Below, piece after piece: positions 37,102 to 41,675 of a DNA stretch of 41,675 nt. Both the position numbers and the translations under genes were made by a program. Each line of letters starts with the position of its first letter. Position 1 is the stretch's first letter. The notes under the pieces are model-generated. The model made no database searches. It saw only the letters and a list, made by a program, of their open reading frames with translations, and was not told the origin of the DNA. The stretch is from IMG/VR virus record IMGVR_UViG_3300045256_000251, positions 1 through 41,675 of that record. The stretch is one strand, 5' to 3'. Source of the stretch: a virus.

Positions 37102-38223
37102 TCAGACTAGTTGCTGGCCGGGCTGAATCCCGGCCGCCGCGAACTCGCGCATCAGCAGCTCCTGCAAGCCCCGCTGGGTCGGCCCGGACGGCGACTGGTA
37201 GGACCCGTTCGAGTTGCCCGGCGGCTGCTGCACCTGCGGCTGCTGCCGCTGCTGCGCCGCCTGCTGGAGGAACTGCTGCGCGGCGGGGTTCCGCCCCGGC
37301 GCGGCGTCGGGCGGAGGCGCCTGGGCCTGCCCTGCCCGCGCGAGGAGGAAGTCCCGCTGCACCAGCCCCATCGCGTAGCGCTGCTGGCTGGCGGTGTCCT
37401 GGAGGCCGAGACGCTCGGCCTCGAAGACGTACTGCGCGAACTGGCGGCCCAACGAGGAGAGCGCTGGGCGCCCGGTCCTGGGGTCCAGGACCGCCCGCCC
37501 GGACTGGTCCTTCTCGTGGAGCCAGTCCGAGTTCTGCTCGATGAACGTCTGGGCGGCGGTCTGCTCCTGGTACTGGCCCAGGTGCTGCTGCACCATCCGC
37601 CCCGCCACCTCCTGAATCACCTGCTCGATGCCCGGCCGGATGGCGGCGATCGGGTCGCGGGCGAACTTGTCGAAGAAGCCCTTCTGGTGCTCGGCCCAGG
37701 CGAGGTACTTGTTGATGATCGCCGGGTCGTTGCCTGGCAGGACGCGGTACTGGCCCTGCTCGTCCCGGTAGATCTTGCTAGCCCAGGACGGGTCGTACTC
37801 CGGCGCGTTCCACCACTGCTGCTGCTGGGCCTGCTGCGCCTGCCTCTGCCGCTGCTGCTCGGCCAGCCACTGCTGGAACTGGCCGGCGTGCTGCATGTAC
37901 TGCTGGACGTAGGGCTGGTACTGCGCCAGCTCCTGCGCCTGCCGCGCGACCTCGGCCAGGTGGTTGAGGACCGCGTGGTCGTCCTGGTAATGATTACGCA
38001 GGTCCAGGCCGCGCTCGGCCAGGTAGTCGCGGACCGACTGTTCCTGGGCTGCCTGGGAGGCGCCAGGCGTTGGCCCCGGCGCACCCACCCCCGCGCCACT
38101 CACCGGCGGAGGACTCGTCTGGGCCTGCTGCGGCGCCGGGCTTTCCGGCGGCGTCTGCGCCTGGAAGGTCGGGGGCGTCCCTGCCCCCTGGTTGCCCGAT
38201 CCTTGGGTCTGTTCCGGCATCAT
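37102..38223 (-). CDS. Capsid scaffolding protein
   Basis: A 373-residue, Gln/Pro/Ala-rich protein immediately upstream of the major capsid gene. MPEQTQGSGNQGAGTPPTFQ begins a disordered N-terminus, the centre has long Gln-rich helices (AQYQPYVQQYMQHAGQFQQW, LAEQQRQRQAQQAQQQQWWN), and IEQVIQEVAGRMVQQHLGQY is a coiled coil. The C-terminus GLQELLMREFAAAGIQPG resembles the coat-binding helix of scaffolds. Scaffolds guide prohead assembly and leave before packaging. Start at the ATG-ATG pair near 38223 (AAGGGGTGG site). It is the first gene of the late operon behind the promoter 38266-38294. Confidence 0.82.
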   Translation of the reverse strand: MMPEQTQGSGNQGAGTPPTFQAQTPPESPAPQQAQTSPPPVSGAGVGAPGPTPGASQAAQEQSVRDYLAERGLDLRNHYQDDHAVLNHLAEVARQAQELAQYQPYVQQYMQHAGQFQQWLAEQQRQRQAQQAQQQQWWNAPEYDPSWASKIYRDEQGQYRVLPGNDPAIINKYLAWAEHQKGFFDKFARDPIAAIRPGIEQVIQEVAGRMVQQHLGQYQEQTAAQTFIEQNSDWLHEKDQSGRAVLDPRTGRPALSSLGRQFAQYVFEAERLGLQDTASQQRYAMGLVQRDFLLARAGQAQAPPPDAAPGRNPAAQQFLQQAAQQRQQPQVQQPPGNSNGSYQSPSGPTQRGLQELLMREFAAAGIQPGQQLV

Positions 38224-38265
38224 CCACCCCTTGACTCTTCCCGCTTTTTCCACCCCGCATCTGGC

Positions 38266-38294
38266 ATTGTGTACACTTAGTAACGCGGCGTCAA
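38266..38294 (-). promoter_or_regulatory. Sigma-70-like promoter of the late operon
   Basis: Read leftward: TTGACG (38294-38289), a 17-bp spacer, then CACAAT (38271-38266), 43 bases upstream of the scaffold start. The -35 matches five of six consensus bases and the -10 four of six, with ideal spacing. A perfect palindrome GTGTACAC (38269-38276) overlaps the -10 and is a likely repressor site. Confidence 0.6.
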
Positions 38295-38351
38295 CGGGAA
38301 AACAACAAAAATGCGACTTATTCGTGTTGCCTTCTCGTCAGCGGCCGGTTA

Positions 38352-38712
38352 CTATGCGGGAGACATAGGGCCAGGTTGCCCGAACTCGGCCAGCCTTCCC
38401 GAGGAGCCCGTCAGCGCGGAGCTAGGGCGCGGAGGCGCAGACCCAGGAAACCGGAGGGTCGGTGGCGGTGGAAGACGCCCGAGAGTTCCGGTCCGGCGGC
38501 GCGGGTAAGGTGACGACGAACGGCCCGCGTGCAGGGAGGTCTAGCTGCATCGGGGCGTAGCGAACCCCACGTCCCCCGCCGGCGCAGTGACGGGTGAAAG
38601 GGTCGTAACTGCGTCAACAAAACCACCGGCCCCAACGCACACTCCGAGCCATACGGATCGAACGTGCGGACCCCGGGACTCAGCCGGCTTTTCGCCGCGT
38701 TGGCCCGGGGTC
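38352..38712 (+). ncRNA. Candidate structured non-coding RNA
   Basis: Within a 1.4-kb gene-free region, eight perfect inverted repeats follow one another without crossing: CTATG/CATAG (38352-38368), GACCC/GGGTC (38440-38460), CGCGGG/CCCGCG (38500-38529), TGCAG/CTGCA (38530-38549), GGGG/CCCC (38552-38568), TGACG/CGTCA (38588-38616), CGCAC/GTGCG (38636-38668) and GACCCCGGG/CCCGGGGTC (38669-38712). The last two abut and could stack. Short GNRA-like and GAAA stretches lie in loops and joins. Strand is set to plus because of G-rich, A-rich loop character on that strand; it is not certain. No known RNA family was recognised. Confidence 0.45.
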
Positions 38713-38937
38713 GATGCGCCTCCAACCACCGGCTCGAACTTGGGGTGGATGAGTCGAAGGACAACGCGACGCCGAAGCGCTGGTTGATGTCCCATGCCAG
38801 GCAGAACATCACAGATGGAAGCATTGAGGTTAACGGCTCGCTCATTGTTCGGCAGCGCCATTTCTTAATCATCAATCGGTGGAACAAGAAAGACAGGTAC
38901 ACCAGTTATCACGACGCCGTACATAGGGCCGTACTCC

Positions 38938-39062
38938 AACACGGGGTATAGCCCTGTGTTCGTTTATGCGCACGCGGGGTGCGCAACGTCTTGGTAATGC
39001 AAAGTTAACGCCGACAACGTGACGCAAACGACGACGCCGCAACGGCATCCTGTTTCAGGATG
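38938..39062. other. Three further hairpins in the gene-free region
   Basis: An imperfect AACACGGG-GTATAG-CCC(T)GTGTT (38938-38962), a perfect TGCGCAC-GCGGG-GTGCGCA (38967-38985) and a perfect CATCCTG-TTT-CAGGATG (39046-39062) stand in series. The last is followed rightward by GGGGAAAAAA. One or more may end the RNA proposed at 38352-38712. No gene is supported between them. Confidence 0.4.
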
Positions 39063-39199
39063 GGGAAAAAACCCGGGAGGGGTATATGAACACTGGTGGC
39101 GCACGTTCGGGGGGCCATGGGGTAGGGTCGTCGGCGCAAATCGTGTGCCTGCAACATGTTCGGCATTCCTCCACCGAGCTGGAAGGTTCGCTTGTCTAT

Positions 39200-39218
39200 G
39201 TCAGACAAAATGTCTGAC
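39200..39218. promoter_or_regulatory. Perfect 8-bp operator-like palindrome
   Basis: GTCAGACA-AAA-TGTCTGAC is a perfect inverted repeat with a 3-base centre, in an AT-richer, pyrimidine-rich stretch (39200-39280). Its length and spacing suit a dimeric repressor. On RNA it could also be a small hairpin followed by CTTCCCCCC. Confidence 0.45.
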
Positions 39219-39282
39219 CTTCCCCCCTCTCCCTATCCCCTACACCTAACTGCACTTACGTCCACTAGTCCATAGTGTACGG

Positions 39283-39327
39283 GTGACACGTGACACTAGC
39301 TTGGCCGCGTTAGCGTACACCGTACAC
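39283..39327. repeat. Two short tandem repeats, operator/iteron-like
   Basis: GTGACAC is repeated twice without gap (39283-39296) and CGTACAC twice without gap (39314-39327). GTGTAC also occurs at 39275-39280. Such back-to-back 7-mers are common in phage control regions. They lie between the operator-like palindrome at 39200 and the first rightward gene. Confidence 0.45.
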
Positions 39328-39385
39328 CAACACACGACGCTTGCGCGCGGAGCAACGCCGATGCCAACGGCGCGGCCGGCGCGAA

Positions 39386-39399
39386 AGTCTCATGAGACT
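39386..39399. promoter_or_regulatory. Perfect 14-bp palindrome
   Basis: AGTCTCATGAGACT is fully self-complementary with no spacer. It is 227 bases upstream of the first rightward gene (39626). Possible regulator site. Confidence 0.35.
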
Positions 39400-39625
39400 C
39401 CGGCCCATCTCGCGGGATTTCAGCACTTCGCCGATCCTCTTTCGCTGACGCCTCAACGCCTCGCCACTGGGATCTATCGCGCGCACGCGAGGAAGTTGCG
39501 GTTCAGGTGTCATCGCGACAAGATTTTGTTGCAAGCCGGTTGACTTCGCGTTGTTCGCGAGGAAAGATGGGTGTGGGCAAGGATGCCCGGCGACGAAAAC
39601 CCTTTCCCGCCTGGGAGTAGCGACC

Positions 39626-39799
39626 ATGAGTCAGCACGACGACCCACACGCCGAGCGGCGCCTCTGCCGCCCGGCCCCCACCCCCGGCGACAACGCGGAG
39701 TGGCCCCGCCCCGACTGCTCCGCCGCCCGCGACAACTTCGTCCTGCCGGGGGCGGCGACCGAGGCCGAAACGGCGGCCCCTCCCGCCGTACAGGGGTAG
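39626..39799 (+). CDS. Small hypothetical protein
   Basis: A 57-residue protein, MSQHDDPHAERRLCRPAPTP, GDNAEWPRPDCSAARDNFVL, PGAATEAETAAPPAVQG. The start context GGGAGTAGCGACCATGAG is nearly the same as that of the next gene (GGAGTAGCATCATGAG), which argues that both are real and co-expressed. No domain is recognised. It is the first gene of the short rightward unit at the right end. Confidence 0.6.
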   Translation: MSQHDDPHAERRLCRPAPTPGDNAEWPRPDCSAARDNFVLPGAATEAETAAPPAVQG

Positions 39800-39855
39800 T
39801 GCCCCTGCTGACGAGGCCAGATGACCTCACGCACAACCAAGTCCGGAGTAGCATC

Positions 39856-41169
39856 ATGAGCAGCAGCAACGGCGTGGCGGCGGCGGGGCGGAACGGCGTG
39901 GCGGCGGGCGACGCGGCCACCGAGCAGCACGCGGAGGAGCGGCGGGCGGACGCCGCAGCGCGGCGGGCCGCAGACGACGCCGAGCGGGAGGCGGCCGACG
40001 CGGCGGAGGCGGAGGGTGAGCGGGTGGCGGGCCTGAACAAGCAGGCGGCGGCGGAGCTGAAGCAGGGCACCAGGGAGTACGCCAGGGGCGAGGAGGCGGC
40101 CCGCCAGGGCAAACTGCTGGCCGGCAAGCACTACCACGCCTACATCCGGCTCCGGCTGGCGGCCGGGCTGAAGGACCGCAGCGTCGCGGTCAAGGCGGTG
40201 GAGGCGCAGGTGCTGCCGCTGGCCAGCGAGGACGTGGACGTGAACCGGCTCATCAGGTGCTACCACGCCCACCGCCTGCTGGTGGAGGATCGCGGGCTCA
40301 AGCTGGACGTGCCGTACGGGCACTACACGGACGCCTACTCCCTGCTCCTGGAGCAGCACCAGTTCGGCACCCCGGCGGAGACGTACACCCTGCTCCCGGG
40401 CCTGGAGCGTAAGTGCCTGGACTTGTTCGACGCCGCCGTTAAGGCCGGCGAGTCCCGCAAGGGCACCGTGGAGCAGTGCCAGGCGCTGGTGCGGGAGCGC
40501 GCTGCGGCCCTGGAGGCGGAGCGTAAGGCCAAGGCCGCTGCGGCCAAGGCGGAGGCGGACGCCAAGGCCACGGCGGAGCGGGAAGCCAAGGCGGCCAAGG
40601 ACGCGGCGGACGCGGAGGCGAAGGCCAAGGAGCAGGCGGCCAAGGACGCCGAGCGGGAGGCGGCCAAGGGCGACGACGCGGACGCCAAGGCCAAGGCGGC
40701 GGCGGCCAAGGCGGCGGCCAAGGCGGCGGCGGAGGAGGCCCGCGAGGCGGCCGACAGGAGGCGGTTCGAGCAGGAGCTGGCGGCCCGCGAGGCGGCGCGG
40801 GCCAAGCAGGAAGCCCGCGAGGCGGACAGGCGGCAGGCGGAGGCGGAGGCGAAGCGGCGGCGGCTGGAGCGGAGGCGGCTGGAGCGGAGGGCCGACAAGG
40901 GCGACAAGCCGGCCCGGCGCGCGGCCCCCGTGGAGGCCGGCGGCCCGGTCATCAACCCCGCCGCATGGGCGGACAAGCACCCAGAAGACGTGGCCGAGAT
41001 GCTGGCCGGGCTGGTGGCCAAGCACAAGTCGCCCGACAGGGTGTGGGCGCACCTGGTGGACATACTGGCCGCGATGCCGGGCAAGACGTTCAGCGGCCAG
41101 ACCGGCGCCAGCGTCTGCGCCGCTCAGGACGCCCTGCGGCCCCAGGAGAAGGGCCGGGCGGCCGCCTGA
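39856..41169 (+). CDS. Ala/Lys/Glu-rich coiled-coil protein, paralog of 5597-6952
   Basis: A 437-residue protein with the same plan as 5597-6952: an N-terminal Ala-rich helix, a folded core (EDVDVNRLIRCYHAHRLLVE, LDVPYGHYTDAYSLLLEQHQ, TYTLLPGLERKCLDLFDAAV), about 170 residues of Ala/Lys/Glu/Arg coiled coil, and a C-terminal block (AWADKHPEDVAEMLAGLVAK, HKSPDRVWAHLVDILAAMPG). The two differ widely outside the core. They face away from the replication and structural blocks at the two ends of the window. ATG 39856 (MSSSNGVAAAG) is chosen for its ribosome-binding site. No family is known. A perfect terminator follows. Confidence 0.85.
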   Translation: MSSSNGVAAAGRNGVAAGDAATEQHAEERRADAAARRAADDAEREAADAAEAEGERVAGLNKQAAAELKQGTREYARGEEAARQGKLLAGKHYHAYIRLRLAAGLKDRSVAVKAVEAQVLPLASEDVDVNRLIRCYHAHRLLVEDRGLKLDVPYGHYTDAYSLLLEQHQFGTPAETYTLLPGLERKCLDLFDAAVKAGESRKGTVEQCQALVRERAAALEAERKAKAAAAKAEADAKATAEREAKAAKDAADAEAKAKEQAAKDAEREAAKGDDADAKAKAAAAKAAAKAAAEEAREAADRRRFEQELAAREAARAKQEAREADRRQAEAEAKRRRLERRRLERRADKGDKPARRAAPVEAGGPVINPAAWADKHPEDVAEMLAGLVAKHKSPDRVWAHLVDILAAMPGKTFSGQTGASVCAAQDALRPQEKGRAAA

Positions 41170-41352
41170 GATCCGCATCGGCCGCCCGGCGGCGTCGTGC
41201 GGGCCGGCGCCGGCCCCCGTCGCCCTGCGGACGCCAGGAGTACGCCCGCGAGCGACGCCGTCGGCGGAGCACGGCCTGCCCGCCGCCGCAGCGAAGATCG
41301 CCGTCTGACCCGCCCAGCGCAACCCCAGCGGTCTTCCAAGCAGCAACCCGAT

Positions 41353-41379
41353 CGACCCGCCGGACGTTCCGGCGGGTCG
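41353..41379 (+). terminator. Rho-independent terminator
   Basis: CGACCCGCCGGA-CGT-TCCGGCGGGTCG is a perfect 12-bp stem with a 3-base loop followed by CTCCTTTTC. It lies 184 bases after the stop of 39856-41169 and 42 bases before the next start. The 41170-41352 stretch holds no supported gene. Confidence 0.85.
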
Positions 41380-41420
41380 CTCCTTTTCGCGCCCCAGGTT
41401 CCCCGCAGGAGATCCGACCC

Positions 41421-41624
41421 GTGCGACCCGACGCCGCGACCCGCGCCGCCATCGCCGAAGTTGACCGCGAGCTGGCCCGCGCCGCCGACCAGTTGAGCAC
41501 GTGCCTCTCGGCGTCCGCGACCGAGCGCCGCCGCGCGGAGGAGCGTATGGCGCGTTACCGCGCCGCCGCAGACAACGCGGTCCTGTACGCCCTCCGGGCC
41601 GCCCTCCCGCGCCTGCGTTCGTGA
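41421..41624 (+). CDS. Small helical protein
   Basis: A 67-residue protein from GTG 41421, preceded by GCAGGAGATCCGACCC. VRPDAATRAAIAEVDRELAR, AADQLSTCLSASATERRRAE, ERMARYRAAADNAVLYALRA forms one or two amphipathic helices, likely a coiled coil. No family is recognised. It sits after the terminator at 41353 and is followed by a second hairpin. Confidence 0.6.
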   Translation: MRPDAATRAAIAEVDRELARAADQLSTCLSASATERRRAEERMARYRAAADNAVLYALRAALPRLRS

Positions 41625-41638
41625 CAGGGCAAGCGCGC

Positions 41639-41675
41639 GGAAACGCGAAAGGCCCGGCGGGGGAGTGATCCCCCG
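41639..41675 (+). terminator. Hairpin terminator, cut by the window edge
   Basis: GGAAACGCGAAAGGCCCGG followed by CGGGGGAGTGATCCCCG gives the left arm and apical stem of a hairpin whose right arm lies beyond the edge. The first 19 bases match 5514-5532 with one mismatch, where a complete hairpin of the same design follows. Confidence 0.55.

Noticed and set aside
38411-38902. Antisense reading frames across the structured region (also 38541-38861 minus and 38664-38951 plus)
   Set aside because: No ribosome-binding sites, several starts in poor context, and they cover the inverted-repeat series. They look like chance frames over an RNA-like sequence.
38300-38960. Group II intron
   Set aside because: Some stretches recall intron domains, but I found no domain V hairpin, no reverse transcriptase and no split gene at the ends. 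Left only as an alternative for the RNA candidate.
39310-39513. Basic peptide frame on the minus strand (MTPEPQLPRVRAIDPSGEAL...)
   Set aside because: Helical and basic, but there is no ribosome-binding site and it overlaps operator-like repeats. Not supportable as a gene.
1-41675. CRISPR array, insertion sequence or integrase
   Set aside because: No regularly spaced repeat-spacer series, no transposase-like gene with terminal repeats, and no tyrosine or serine recombinase motif was seen.

Overview
This 41.7-kb GC-rich window is most of a tailed-bacteriophage genome (or an intact prophage core). There is one long leftward structural operon: scaffold, major capsid protein, terminase, portal, head-tail adaptor and a beta-propeller tail protein. 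There is no tape-measure-like gene and no sheath or long-tail tube gene, so a short-tailed, podovirus-like particle is the best fit. No integrase was recognised. Two repeated motifs in the protein at 1007-1666 (a Myb-like WTAEELALLGTMPDE... block and a WWFGVG...WRRALGV block) resemble small proteins I associate with Gemmata-type Planctomycetes. A planctomycete host is therefore my inference, made from memory without a search.

Layout. (1) 1-4792, leftward replication/regulation block: Y-family DNA polymerase (runs off the left edge) behind a LexA-like box, small regulators including an excisionase-type HTH protein, a SWIM zinc-finger protein, a two-domain sliding-clamp-like protein and a DUF932 protein. 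(2) 4793-5596, non-coding, with iteron-like direct repeats: a candidate origin. (3) 5597-6952, large Ala/Lys-rich coiled-coil protein, paralogous to 39856-41169 at the other end. (4) 6953-8394, mostly non-coding with a nested inverted repeat, palindromic operators and two small rightward membrane ORFs, each broken by one in-frame stop. (5) 8395-10519, accessory genes: HNH endonuclease, two secreted proteins, a rightward sigma-70-type factor and a stand-alone EF-Tu C-terminal-domain-like protein. (6) 10684-29956, leftward virion and packaging genes with mostly touching or overlapping ends. (7) 29969-34704, glycosyltransferase, cysteine-rich and small membrane proteins, a 3'-5' exonuclease, a probable lysis cassette with a membrane-anchored cysteine-peptidase-like protein, and a second glycosyltransferase. 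(8) 34719-38223, capsid accessory proteins, major capsid protein and scaffold, read from a recognisable promoter at 38266-38294. (9) 38224-39625, 1.4 kb with no convincing gene, containing a series of local perfect inverted repeats that looks like a structured RNA, then operator-like palindromes and short tandem repeats. (10) 39626-41675, rightward genes ending in clear hairpin terminators.

How it works together: the right-end control region (38.2-39.6 kb) appears to drive the late structural operon leftward and a short rightward unit. The left block holds replication accessories, with a probable SOS-type link on the polymerase. The phage sigma factor could direct one of these units. The least explained pieces are the structured non-coding region at 38.35-38.71 kb, the stop-interrupted membrane genes at 7.8-8.3 kb, the duplicated Ala-rich proteins, and a propeller gene whose N-terminus appears to be encoded separately.
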